A stretch of 64,000 bases of DNA from an uncultured Clostridia bacterium (GTDB taxonomy: Bacteria; Bacillota; Clostridia; Oscillospirales; Butyricicoccaceae): positions 1 through 64,000 of the forward strand of contig CALWAP010000005.1 of NCBI GenBank assembly GCA_944375715.1, read 5' to 3'. The notes beneath the pieces are model-generated. The model ran no database searches, had not been told where the DNA came from, and was given only the letters and a program-made list of their open reading frames with translations. The position numbers were made by a program, and so were the translations under genes. Shown here piece by piece: positions 7,311 to 14,410 of this stretch (position 1 is the stretch's first letter; the number at the start of each line of letters is the position of its first letter).

Positions 7311-8649
7311 CAAACTCTTTTTTATCCTTGGACCTTATATATACATAATATCCGCATGCCGCCATAAATGCCACCAGTGCCGATGCAGATACCGCAAATC
7401 CCATGTGATACATCGTCACTCCAGGCATGCGGCTTATAGCGTAGGAAAGGGGCACCCTTACAAGGAAAGCCGTTAATATACCCTGGGTCATTACAAACGC
7501 TGTTTTCCCCAGGCCGTTGAAGTAACCCAAAAGGCAAAAGGAAACCGAAATCAGTATATACTCATAAGACGAACTTCTGAGGTACCCAAATGCTGAAGAA
7601 ATGACCTCTTTATCATCGGTAAATAATCCTGCCAGGATATCTCCGAAGAAAAAGGCCGCACAGAACATGGCAAAACCAAAACACAGTGAGACTGCTATAG
7701 TTTTTCTAAGCCCTTCTGCCGCTCTTTCCTTTGAACCGGCGCCTATGTTCTGAGCTGTAAACACAGATAAAGCCGACATAAAGGACATAGGAGCCAAAGA
7801 AAGGAAAACAAACATTTTCTCGGCTATACCAACCCCTGCCGAAGCTGTCACTCCAAGCACATTTATAATGGCGGTTATTGCCAGAAATGAAAGCTGAAGC
7901 AGGAAGTCCTGTAAAGCTATGGGACCTCCAATACGGAAGATCTTCTTAACCTGTCCGCTATTTAGTATATGCTTAGGCTCAAACCTAAATGGCAGCTTCA
8001 TTTTCGACAGATAAAAGGCCGAAAACACGAGGCTCATACCCTGGGCCGCCACAGTAGCTGCCGCGGCTCCTGCGGCTCCCCAGCCGAAAATCCCAACAAA
8101 AACAAGGTCCAGCACTATATTAATCCCGCAAGCCACAGCCACAAACAGGAAAGGGGTTTTGGAGTTGCCCATTCCCCTTAAAAATCCGCTGACCCCGTTA
8201 TAGCCTGTTATAAATATCATACCTGAAGCGCATATCTTTATATAATCCGATGCTGCCGCGCATGCGGCATCCGGCACATTCATAAGCACCACTATCTTGT
8301 CACAGAAAGCCATAACCATCGCTGTTATAACCACCGTTACCACTGAAAACAGCTTTATCTGTCCTGCCGCTATACGACCTATTCTGTCGTTGTCCCCAGC
8401 ACCGACAGCCTGCCCTATGCATACAGTAACTCCCATGGTAAGCCCCGTAACCAGGGTAGTAAATGCCTGCATCGTCTGGCTGCCAGTGGCCACAGCAGAA
8501 ATATCCGAGGTCTGAGAAAAATAACCCACAACTATAAGGTCTACCGCACCGTATAGCGCCTGAAGCACCAGCGACAGCATCAGCGGTATTGAAAACCTTA
8601 TTATCGGGGGAAGAACGGCCCCCTTTAAAAATTTGTTTTCCGCTTCCAT
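7288..8649 (-). CDS. MATE-family multidrug exporter
   Basis: Membrane protein (453 aa) with about twelve hydrophobic segments in two repeats, matching the MatE (NorM/DinF) family, which uses Na+ or H+ gradients to export drugs and other cations. Typical motifs are PLMLSLVLQALYGAVDLIVVG near the N-terminus and, in each half, the conserved AIGQAVGAG/FTAQNIGAG loops (CIGQAVGAGDNDR and VFTAQNIGAGSKER). The start at 8649 follows AAAGGAGA; the longer frame to 8766 runs through a terminator and promoter. All transcripts reaching this gene must pass a terminator in the leader, so expression is probably attenuated. The substrate is not predictable. Confidence 0.9.
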   Translation of the reverse strand: MEAENKFLKGAVLPPIIRFSIPLMLSLVLQALYGAVDLIVVGYFSQTSDISAVATGSQTMQAFTTLVTGLTMGVTVCIGQAVGAGDNDRIGRIAAGQIKLFSVVTVVITAMVMAFCDKIVVLMNVPDAACAAASDYIKICASGMIFITGYNGVSGFLRGMGNSKTPFLFVAVACGINIVLDLVFVGIFGWGAAGAAAATVAAQGMSLVFSAFYLSKMKLPFRFEPKHILNSGQVKKIFRIGGPIALQDFLLQLSFLAITAIINVLGVTASAGVGIAEKMFVFLSLAPMSFMSALSVFTAQNIGAGSKERAAEGLRKTIAVSLCFGFAMFCAAFFFGDILAGLFTDDKEVISSAFGYLRSSSYEYILISVSFCLLGYFNGLGKTAFVMTQGILTAFLVRVPLSYAISRMPGVTMYHMGFAVSASALVAFMAACGYYVYIRSKDKKEFETKAGAH

Positions 8650-8663
8650 AAAATCTCCTTTCA

Positions 8664-8703
8664 CACAAAAAAAATCGCCAACAAGCATACCCTTGTTGGC
8701 GAT
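8664..8703 (-). terminator. Intrinsic terminator inside the MATE leader (attenuator)
   Basis: Minus strand ATCGCCAACAAG (8703-8692) pairs perfectly with CTTGTTGGCGAT (8685-8674) across a 6-nt loop, followed by eight U residues (8674-8667). It lies only 17-18 nt before the MATE start codon at 8649 and downstream of the promoter at 8753-8781. No promoter fits after it, so it must be read through for expression. Confidence 0.82.
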
Positions 8704-8752
8704 AGCGGTATCAAACGAAGCACAACGGGCCGCAGCTCGAATGTGCCAAAAT

Positions 8753-8781
8753 ATATTACCATTCAAAGCTCTTTACGTCAA
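8753..8781 (-). promoter_or_regulatory. MATE gene promoter
   Basis: Minus strand TTGACG (8776-8781), 17-bp spacer, TAATAT (8753-8758). Start point near 8746, giving a leader of about 97 nt that carries a possible GCACA/TGTGC-closed hairpin (8744-8721) and then the attenuator terminator. Confidence 0.75.
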
Positions 8782-8832
8782 TCGACAAAAAGTTCAAACA
8801 GCAATAGCGTTTTTATATAATATTTTGTGCTT

Positions 8833-9423
8833 TTATTTCCCCTTGAGTATCGGGGATATCTTTTTATATATCAAAAAGCTTATCGCAGTAACACACATGC
8901 CTTTAAAAAATGTAAAAGGCATATTGAACACTATAAGCGCCTTCCACAGGCTGTCGGTGCCGGGCAGTATCGCGTTGTATGCCGCAATTATGCCCTCCAT
9001 CGGCATGAAAGCGGTATAAACGGGATAAACGATGTAGTAATTGGAAAAAACGCTTATTGCCGCCATGGCAGCGGCCCCCAAAACGGCTCCCCACAATGCC
9101 GTCTTCCTTGACTTATGCTTTTTGTAAATAAAGCCTGCGGCAAATACAAAAACAGCTCCCAAAATAAAATTGGACAGCTCACCTACTCCTCCTGTAGAAG
9201 TGACAAAAAGATGCAGAAGGTTTTTAAAAAGGCACACCAACACGCCGGCTACAGGCCCCAAAGCAAACGCGCCCACCAAAGCAGGCAGCTCGGAAAAATC
9301 GAGCTTTATAAAGGCAGGCATAAACGGAACACTGAAATCAAACAGCATAAGCACATAGGCCACAGCCGAAAGCATAGCCACCGACACCATGGTCCTTACC
9401 GATAACTTTGATTTGGTTTTCAT
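8833..9423 (-). CDS. ribU: Riboflavin ECF transporter S component RibU
   Basis: Substrate-binding membrane subunit (196 aa) of an energy-coupling-factor vitamin transporter. It captures riboflavin and works with the shared EcfA/A'/T module, which is not in this window. The sequence has six hydrophobic segments and the RibU pattern PAFIKLDFSELPALVGAFALGP followed by KNLLHLFVTSTGGVGELSNFILG. The start at 9423 has AAGGAG 5 nt upstream; the frame continues into the FMN riboswitch, which rules out longer starts. Riboswitch control by FMN agrees with riboflavin import. No terminator follows before the next promoter at 8781. Confidence 0.92.
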   Translation of the reverse strand: MKTKSKLSVRTMVSVAMLSAVAYVLMLFDFSVPFMPAFIKLDFSELPALVGAFALGPVAGVLVCLFKNLLHLFVTSTGGVGELSNFILGAVFVFAAGFIYKKHKSRKTALWGAVLGAAAMAAISVFSNYYIVYPVYTAFMPMEGIIAAYNAILPGTDSLWKALIVFNMPFTFFKGMCVTAISFLIYKKISPILKGK

Positions 9424-9467
9424 TTCTCTCCTTATGAGATATGACTTGGATTTAGCTTTCGCTTTCA

Positions 9468-9574
9468 TATCTTCTTCATTCCGGACTTTACCGTTGGTCC
9501 CGGAGTCACACCGGGTCTGCTTACGCTCGCGGACTTTACCGCCAGTCGAGATTTTCACTCTGCCCTGAAGATAT
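9468..9574 (-). ncRNA. FMN riboswitch (RFN element)
   Basis: The minus strand carries the conserved RFN blocks in order: ATCTTCAGGGCAG, GACTGGCGGTAAAGTCCGCGAG, GCAGACCCGGTG, a CCGGGACC partner, ACGGTAAAGTCCGGAATG and GAAGAAGAT closing P1. FMN binding turns off downstream riboflavin genes. No U-tract terminator follows, so control is probably at translation. A 7-bp stem (GATATGA 9471-9465 with TCATATC 9444-9438) lies just upstream of the ribU ribosome site (9428-9433) and may be part of the expression platform. Confidence 0.95.
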
Positions 9575-9638
9575 ACAAGCCTCCCCCCGGGTTGAAGGGA
9601 AAAGCCTTTTTTACCTCCTTTCACAGTTTTCGCAAAAT

Positions 9639-9667
9639 ATTATATCCCACACTTTCAGTTTTGTAAA
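9639..9667 (-). promoter_or_regulatory. ribU promoter
   Basis: Minus strand TTTACA (9662-9667), 17-bp spacer, TATAAT (9639-9644). The start point near 9632 places the whole FMN riboswitch in a ~208-nt leader. Confidence 0.78.
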
Positions 9668-9725
9668 GCATCTTAAAGATCCTGCGGGCTATCCGGCAGA
9701 TATATACCAAGAACAGGGTATTTAT

Positions 9726-9734
9726 GGTATAATA
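9726..9734 (+). promoter_or_regulatory. Extended -10 promoter for the lyase-peroxiredoxin gene
   Basis: TGGTATAAT just upstream of the AAGGAGG ribosome site is an extended -10 (TGn-TATAAT). I see no good -35 box at 17 bp. The leader would be very short. Confidence 0.5.
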
Positions 9735-9756
9735 TTTTTAAAAAGGAGGCAGAAAA

Positions 9757-11502
9757 ATGAAGTACGATTTCAACGTCATACCCGACCGTTCTTCCTGCGG
9801 GTCTTCCAAATGGAATGCCGTTCCCGGCGCCAGCGTCGAAAAGGTCCCCCTTTCGACAGCCGACATGGAGTTCCCTCCCGCGCCGGAAATAACCCAGGCG
9901 CTTAAAAACCTGCTGGACACTACGGTTTTGGGCTATACCGGCCCAACCAAGGAGTATTTTGACGCTGTATGCTCGTGGATGAAACGCCGCCACGGTTATG
10001 AGATCGACCCGAAGAACATCGTTTCCACACCCGGAGTCGTTTACGCCCTTTCAATGGTGGTCGAGGCCTGCACGGCCCCCGGCGACAATATCATAATCAT
10101 GAGCCCTGTATACTACCCCTTTGATATGGTGGCTCTGGCAAGGGGCAGAAACATCGTTTACAGCCCTCTTAAACTTGAAAATGGCCGGTATTTCATTGAC
10201 TACGAAGACCTGGAGGAGAAAGCCTCACGCGCTGACTGCACAGCGCTGCTCTTCTGCAATCCTCACAATCCCGTCGGCAGAGTGTGGCTGCCCGAGGAGC
10301 TGGAAAAGGTAGTCGATATCTGTGACAGGCACAATGTGTTTATAATCGACGATGAGATACATAACGATCTTATCATGCCGGGCCACAAACACACCGTCAT
10401 GGCCACCGTTTCCGAAAGGGCCAGACAGATCTGTGCAGTCTGCACCGCCCCCAGCAAGACCTTTAACCTGGCCGGACTTCAGTGCTCCAATATCATAATT
10501 GAAAACCAGCAGGTCCTTTCCAACGCCAAGGCATATCATATGAGCAATATGCTCATGTCCCTCAACATCTTTGCCTACACCGCCTGCCAGGCAGCTTACA
10601 ACAACTGTGAGGATTGGCTGGAACAGCTTATTTCTGTGGTAAAATCCAACGCCGATTATATCACCGCATTTATGGCCGAAAATTTCCCCGAAGTAAAGGT
10701 CTATCCTTTGGAGGGGACATACCTTTTGTGGGTAGATTTCAGCGCATGGGGCATGACCCATTTTGAGCTTGAAACCTTTATGAAGGAAGAAGCGGGGCTG
10801 TATCTTGACGAGGGCTATATCTTCGGCAAAGAGGGACGCGGTTTTGAGCGTTTTAACCTGGCCTGCTCGCCCATTACCATCCAAAGGTCAATGGAGCGCC
10901 TCAAATCCGCCATTGAAAAAAGGCGGGCGCTGTGGGAAAAGGAAGGAAAGCCCGAGCATTTCACCCTTGAAGAGGGCGGCAAACTCGAAGGCTTTATCTA
11001 CGATTCCCCCGAAAAACCGAACCTTGACCTTTCCAAATCAGGAAAGCCGACCATCATCGTTTTCTCCAGATATTATACCTGTTCCCTTTGCCAGGCAAAG
11101 CTTTCTGAGCTCAAGGCGCTGTGGCCCGAGCTTGAAAGCCGCGGCATAGACCTTAAAGTGGTGCTTCAGTCGACCCCCGAAAGCGTAAGGGAAGGCGCAA
11201 AGGCATTCCCCTTTGAGCTTGTATGCGACCCCGAGGCCAAGCTCTACGACCGTTTCAATGTCTTTGAAGCCGACAGCATTTCTTCCCTCCTGGCCGGCGA
11301 TCCCTTTATAAGCCAGATAGGCCAAAGCGGAGTAAGAAAACTTATAGCTTCCTCCTTCTCGGGCGCCAAGACCGAGGGCAGGCAGCGCCAGCTTTCGGCG
11401 GTATTTGCCGTAGCTCCCGACATGACGGTAAAATACGCCTATTACGGAAAGACCCTTTCCGACTTCCCGGATATCAACGACGCTGTAAAGTCGCTTCTTT
11501 AA
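9757..11502 (+). CDS. Fusion of PatB/MalY-type C-S lyase and peroxiredoxin-like domain
   Basis: Two-domain protein (581 aa). Residues 1-390 are a fold-type I PLP enzyme of the MalY/PatB cystathionine beta-lyase group, which release a thiol or sulfide, pyruvate and ammonia from sulfur amino acids. The sequence shows CNPHNPVGR (about 167-175), IIDDEIHNDL (about 196-205) and the PLP lysine K234 in APSKTFNLAG. Residues about 410-581 resemble an AhpC/TSA thioredoxin-fold domain with a CSLC pair at 442-445 and the strand KPTIIVFSRYYTC. MalY/PatB proteins normally end near residue 390, so the extension is unusual. I infer lyase activity linked to thiol/peroxide chemistry. Strong AAGGAGG site before ATG 9757. 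Confidence 0.85.
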   Translation: MKYDFNVIPDRSSCGSSKWNAVPGASVEKVPLSTADMEFPPAPEITQALKNLLDTTVLGYTGPTKEYFDAVCSWMKRRHGYEIDPKNIVSTPGVVYALSMVVEACTAPGDNIIIMSPVYYPFDMVALARGRNIVYSPLKLENGRYFIDYEDLEEKASRADCTALLFCNPHNPVGRVWLPEELEKVVDICDRHNVFIIDDEIHNDLIMPGHKHTVMATVSERARQICAVCTAPSKTFNLAGLQCSNIIIENQQVLSNAKAYHMSNMLMSLNIFAYTACQAAYNNCEDWLEQLISVVKSNADYITAFMAENFPEVKVYPLEGTYLLWVDFSAWGMTHFELETFMKEEAGLYLDEGYIFGKEGRGFERFNLACSPITIQRSMERLKSAIEKRRALWEKEGKPEHFTLEEGGKLEGFIYDSPEKPNLDLSKSGKPTIIVFSRYYTCSLCQAKLSELKALWPELESRGIDLKVVLQSTPESVREGAKAFPFELVCDPEAKLYDRFNVFEADSISSLLAGDPFISQIGQSGVRKLIASSFSGAKTEGRQRQLSAVFAVAPDMTVKYAYYGKTLSDFPDINDAVKSLL

Positions 11503-11510
11503 CAGATTCA

Positions 11511-11546
11511 AAAAAGCGCGGAGAGTTTATCTCCGCGCTTTTTTCA
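11511..11546 (+). terminator. Intrinsic terminator after the fusion gene
   Basis: AAAAAAGCGCGGAGA pairs with TCTCCGCGCTTTTTT across a 5-nt loop. It works in both directions and also lies just beyond the lrgB stop codon at 11556. Confidence 0.9.
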
Positions 11547-11555
11547 TCTGTATTT

Positions 11556-12245
11556 TTAAAGAAGGCCCGCGAAAAAAGGCGCCGCCGCCACGGTCAAAAG
11601 CCCGGCCACGGCTATCGAAAGGCTGCTCATCGCGCCTTCTGTCTCTCCCATTTCCATAGCCCTGGAAGTGCCTATGGCGTGGGATGCCGTGCCTATGGCA
11701 AGGCCTTTGGCAACAGGGTCATGTATCCGCATAACCTTGCACACCGAGGACGCTATCATATTCCCCAAAACGCCGGTAATGATTATTATAGCCACGGTAA
11801 TGGTTACTATGCCGCCGTATTCCTCGGAAATGCCCATGCCTATGGCTGTCGTTATCGATTTGGGCAGCAGGGTTATATACATCTGCCTGTCAAGCCCGAA
11901 GGCCTTTGACAACAGCCATACAAGGCCCATGCTTGTCACGACACCCGATGCTATGCCGGCCATTATGGCCGCAAAATGCCTTTTAAGCAGTTCCAGCCTG
12001 CGATAAAGAGGTATGGCAAGGCATATTGTGGTCGGCGTCAGCAGATAGTTAAGGTATTTGGCGCTGAGCTCATACTCGATATATCCTATTTTAAAGCACG
12101 CAAGCACGGCTATCGTCAGCGCCACCGAAATCATAATAGGGTTGAATATGGCCTTTTTAAAACGGTTTTGCAGCCAAAGGCCGAACAAATAAGCGCCCAG
12201 CGAAAGGAATACTCCGAAAAAAGACGAGTTGGTAACTATCTCCAT
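11556..12245 (-). CDS. lrgB: LrgB/CidB family membrane protein
   Basis: Polytopic membrane protein (229 aa) of the LrgB/CidB family. Conserved patterns are the N-terminal FNPIMISVALTI, LTPTTICLAIPLYRR and the LLPKSITTAIGMGISEEYGG and GTASHAIGTSRAMEMGE blocks. In staphylococci LrgAB modulates murein hydrolase activity and lysis; in Bacillus subtilis the homologous PftAB pair carries pyruvate, so either role is possible here. The start at 12245 follows AAGGAGGGAG and lies one base after the lrgA stop codon, so the two are translationally coupled. Confidence 0.9.
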   Translation of the reverse strand: MEIVTNSSFFGVFLSLGAYLFGLWLQNRFKKAIFNPIMISVALTIAVLACFKIGYIEYELSAKYLNYLLTPTTICLAIPLYRRLELLKRHFAAIMAGIASGVVTSMGLVWLLSKAFGLDRQMYITLLPKSITTAIGMGISEEYGGIVTITVAIIIITGVLGNMIASSVCKVMRIHDPVAKGLAIGTASHAIGTSRAMEMGETEGAMSSLSIAVAGLLTVAAAPFFAGLL

Positions 12246-12246
12246 C

Positions 12247-12603
12247 TTATCTCCCTCCTTTTTTAAGCGACATGAAAAGCTGGGTGACATGGCCTGTCAC
12301 TGTCATGACCATCACGGTCGTAATAACCGTAATAACCGTTACGGGCAGAAGTATTTTTGAAAGCACTCCCCAGACATCCATAAGTCCCACTGCCGCCGGA
12401 ATGAACATGACAGGCATTATCGACACGAGAAAATCGGCTGTTTCCTCCACCTGAGGCAGCTTTATAATCCCCGTTATCAGCGCCGCCAGCATCAAAACCA
12501 GCCCGTATATACCTGCAGGGACAGGCAGCGGCAAAAGCATGTTCAAGGCCTCGCTGACGAATGATATCGTCATTATTACCCAAAATTGTTTTAAGTATTT
12601 CAT
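12247..12603 (-). CDS. lrgA: LrgA/CidA holin-like protein
   Basis: Small membrane protein (118 aa) with four hydrophobic segments, matching the LrgA/CidA holin-like family: FVSEALNMLLPLPVPAGIYGLVLML, then LPQVEETADFLVSIMPVMFIPAAVGLM. It forms the operon partner of lrgB. The start at 12603 has GAAGGAGG upstream. The pair has its own promoter and a leader hairpin. There is no LytSR-type two-component gene nearby, so the controlling signal is not evident from context. Confidence 0.9.
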   Translation of the reverse strand: MKYLKQFWVIMTISFVSEALNMLLPLPVPAGIYGLVLMLAALITGIIKLPQVEETADFLVSIMPVMFIPAAVGLMDVWGVLSKILLPVTVITVITTVMVMTVTGHVTQLFMSLKKGGR

Positions 12604-12614
12604 AATTCCTCCTT

Positions 12615-12632
12615 CAGCCGAAAATGCGGCTG
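12615..12632 (-). promoter_or_regulatory. Hairpin before the lrgA ribosome site
   Basis: CAGCCG pairs with CGGCTG across CATTTT in the lrgA leader, directly upstream of the AAGGAGG site. It could modulate translation, but it lacks a U run and may be incidental. Confidence 0.4.
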
Positions 12633-12638
12633 AATAGA

Positions 12639-12667
12639 ATTATAATATCTCAGGCCGCCGGATGCAA
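12639..12667 (-). promoter_or_regulatory. lrgAB promoter
   Basis: Minus strand TTGCAT, 17-bp spacer, TATAAT (about 12639-12644), roughly 35 nt upstream of the lrgA start. Confidence 0.65.
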
Positions 12668-12674
12668 GCCAAAT

Positions 12675-12704
12675 AAAAAAAGCGCGGCATAATGCCGCGC
12701 TTTA
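12675..12704 (-). terminator. Terminator of the peroxide-defence operon
   Basis: Minus strand AAAGCGCGGCAT pairs with ATGCCGCGCTTT, followed by seven T residues. It lies just after the rubrerythrin stop codon (12717). Confidence 0.9.
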
Positions 12705-12716
12705 AAGTGTCCTAAA

Positions 12717-13253
12717 TCAATAATTCCTTGCAGCCAGCTGGAAGTAAGCCCTGGGGTGCGAACATACGGGGCATACCTCGGGAGCAGCCGAACCGACATG
12801 GATGTGACCGCAATTGCGGCACTGCCAGATCTGGTTGCCTTCCCTTTCAAACACGATGCCCTGTTCGATGTTGGCAGCCAGGCGGCGATATCTTTCCTCG
12901 TGTTCCTTTTCTACGCCGGCAACACCCTCAAACAAAACGGCAATATTGTCAAAGCCCTCTTCCCTGGCTTCTTTTGCAAAGCGGGCGTACATATCTGTCC
13001 ACTCATAGTTCTCGCCTGCAGCGGCGTCATAAAGGTTCTCCAGCGTGCCCTTGATGCCGCCGGTCAGAAGCTTGAACCACATCTTTGCGTGTTCCTTCTC
13101 GTTGTCGGCTGTTTCGGTAAAGATGGCGGCAAGCTGCTCATAGCCGTCCTTCTTGGCCTGGCTTGCGTAATAGGTATACTTGTTCCTGGCCTCCGACTCT
13201 CCGGAAAAAGCAGCCTTCAGATTGGCTTCGGTCTTTGATCCCTTAAGTTCCAT
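12717..13253 (-). CDS. rbr: Rubrerythrin
   Basis: Non-heme iron peroxidase (178 aa) that reduces hydrogen peroxide in anaerobes. The N-terminal ferritin-like di-iron domain shows the ligands in [14 protein letters not shown] and [11 protein letters not shown], repeated as FAKEAREEG and [12 protein letters not shown]. The C-terminal rubredoxin domain shows CRNCGH and [11 protein letters not shown]. Both are complete. It is 27 bp after a flavoprotein-rubredoxin gene that may supply its electrons, and downstream of a PerR-type regulator, forming a three-gene peroxide-defence operon. Confidence 0.95.
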   Translation of the reverse strand: MELKGSKTEANLKAAFSGESEARNKYTYYASQAKKDGYEQLAAIFTETADNEKEHAKMWFKLLTGGIKGTLENLYDAAAGENYEWTDMYARFAKEAREEGFDNIAVLFEGVAGVEKEHEERYRRLAANIEQGIVFEREGNQIWQCRNCGHIHVGSAAPEVCPVCSHPRAYFQLAARNY

Positions 13254-13280
13254 GTGTTTTTCCTCCTGTATCTTTATTTT

Positions 13281-13880
13281 TTAGCCTTCGATCTTCTCGA
13301 AGTCTGACGCGCCATGCTTGCATATGGGACAGATAAAATCGTCCGGCAGCACTTCGCCCTCATAGACATAACCGCAAATGCGGCATCTGTACCCTTTTAC
13401 AGCCTTTTTGGAAGGCTTGATGTTTTTCTGGTAATATTCATATGTCACAGGCAAGGCATCATCAAGCTTGACGCCATCGGTTACATCGGCCAGAAACAGC
13501 GTATGGGTACCCAGGTCAGTCGCTGACACCACCCTGCATGAAAGATATGAACAGGACACGTCTGGCACATATTTTATGCCGTTTGCAGCCGAAGGACATT
13601 CAAACCCGTCAAACTTACTGACATCCATGCCGCTTTGAAACCCGAATCTTTGAAATATATCAAAACCGGCCTTTTGCGAAAGGGTCGACACATTGAACTC
13701 ACCCGTACGCATTACCATATCATGGGTATAATTCTGCTTGTTGACCGCAATTATTATTCTGTTTGGCGTTGTCGTCACCTGCAGCGCCGTATTGATAACA
13801 CAGCCGTTATCCTTTTCCCCTTCTCTGGCCGTCAATATATATAGGCCATAGCTCAAGTCATACATGGCTTTTTTATCCAT
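13281..13880 (-). CDS. hrb: Flavin reductase-like domain/rubredoxin fusion (high-molecular-weight rubredoxin)
   Basis: Protein of 199 aa with an N-terminal FMN-binding flavin-reductase-like domain (residues ~1-150; GLYILTAREGEKDNGCVINTA, TTTPNRIIIAVNKQNYTHD) and a C-terminal rubredoxin (YRCRICGYVYEG, then CPICKHGASDFE, residues ~163-199). This matches the Hrb type described in acetogenic clostridia, where it passes electrons from NAD(P)H to oxygen- and peroxide-scavenging proteins. The start at 13880 overlaps the end of the PerR-type gene by 8 bp. The frame upstream to 13985 lies wholly inside that gene and is discounted. Confidence 0.9.
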   Translation of the reverse strand: MDKKAMYDLSYGLYILTAREGEKDNGCVINTALQVTTTPNRIIIAVNKQNYTHDMVMRTGEFNVSTLSQKAGFDIFQRFGFQSGMDVSKFDGFECPSAANGIKYVPDVSCSYLSCRVVSATDLGTHTLFLADVTDGVKLDDALPVTYEYYQKNIKPSKKAVKGYRCRICGYVYEGEVLPDDFICPICKHGASDFEKIEG

Positions 13881-14274
13881 GAGTCTCTTCCACCTCTTGT
13901 CTATTTTTTTCAAGGCACCGCCTGCATATACATAAAAGCAGCAATTTATGTCCGATAAATTTTGCCCCGTCCAGAACCTCTTCATCCAGCTGCGGCGGTT
14001 TCGGCAGGTCTATATCCATCAGTTTCCCGCAGCTTATGCACAGCATATGGTCATGCGCTTTCACATTTCCATCAAAGCAGTCCGGACCATTTGGCATGGC
14101 TATCTTCCGCACAAGGCCAAGGTCACAAAGGCCATTGAGATTCCCGTAAACTGTGCCCAGGCTTATGTTATTTATTTTGTCCCTGGTTTTCAAATATATT
14201 TCGTCGGCCGTCGGATGCCCTGGATAAAACCTTACAGTGTCCAGCACAGCCCTGCGCTGCTTAGTAATCCTCAA
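13873..14274 (-). CDS. perR: Fur-family regulator, PerR-like
   Basis: Metal-dependent repressor (133 aa) of the Fur family. The N-terminal winged helix (TKQRRAVLDTV, YLKTRDKINNISLGTVYGNLNGL) is followed by a dimerisation domain with the structural zinc site CISC and CRRC. The HDHMLC segment carries regulatory-metal histidines. I call it PerR-like because it is in one operon with a rubredoxin flavoprotein and rubrerythrin, the classical PerR targets of anaerobes; Fur or Zur roles are not excluded by sequence alone. A Fur/PerR-type box sits in its promoter, which suggests autoregulation. Confidence 0.85.
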   Translation of the reverse strand: MRITKQRRAVLDTVRFYPGHPTADEIYLKTRDKINNISLGTVYGNLNGLCDLGLVRKIAMPNGPDCFDGNVKAHDHMLCISCGKLMDIDLPKPPQLDEEVLDGAKFIGHKLLLLCICRRCLEKNRQEVEETHG

Positions 14275-14287
14275 TTTCTCACCTTAT

Positions 14288-14302
14288 CAGTAATAATTAT
14301 CA
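14288..14302. promoter_or_regulatory. Fur/PerR-type operator
   Basis: Minus strand TGATAATTATTACTG resembles the 7-1-7 Fur-family box (TGATAATnATTATCA; 11 of 14 bases match). It lies between the -10 box and the ribosome site of the PerR-like gene, fitting autorepression of the operon. Confidence 0.6.
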
Positions 14303-14313
14303 TTTACAATTAT

Positions 14314-14341
14314 ATCATATACGGCAATTTATTCCTGTCAA
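14314..14341 (-). promoter_or_regulatory. Promoter of the PerR-hrb-rbr operon
   Basis: Minus strand TTGACA (14336-14341), 16-bp spacer, TATGAT (14314-14319). The Fur-type box lies just downstream. Confidence 0.68.
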
Positions 14342-14350
14342 GGGAATTTT

Positions 14351-14387
14351 AAAAAAAAAGCCAAAGGCCCATGGGCCTTTGGCTTTA
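14351..14387 (-). terminator. Terminator after ileS
   Basis: AAAGCCAAAGGCCC pairs with GGGCCTTTGGCTTT, followed on the minus strand by nine T residues. It closes the sepF-yggT-divIVA-ileS transcript. Confidence 0.9.
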
Positions 14388-14410
14388 TATCGATTTTTAC
14401 TTTCCTTGCT

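Noticed and set aside
8661-8723. A 20-codon GTG-started leader peptide spanning the MATE attenuator
   Set aside because: It has no ribosome site, and such short frames occur by chance. Kept only as a possibility within the attenuator finding.
9424-9624. N-terminal extension of RibU
   Set aside because: This stretch is the FMN riboswitch; the AAGGAG site before 9423 marks the real start.
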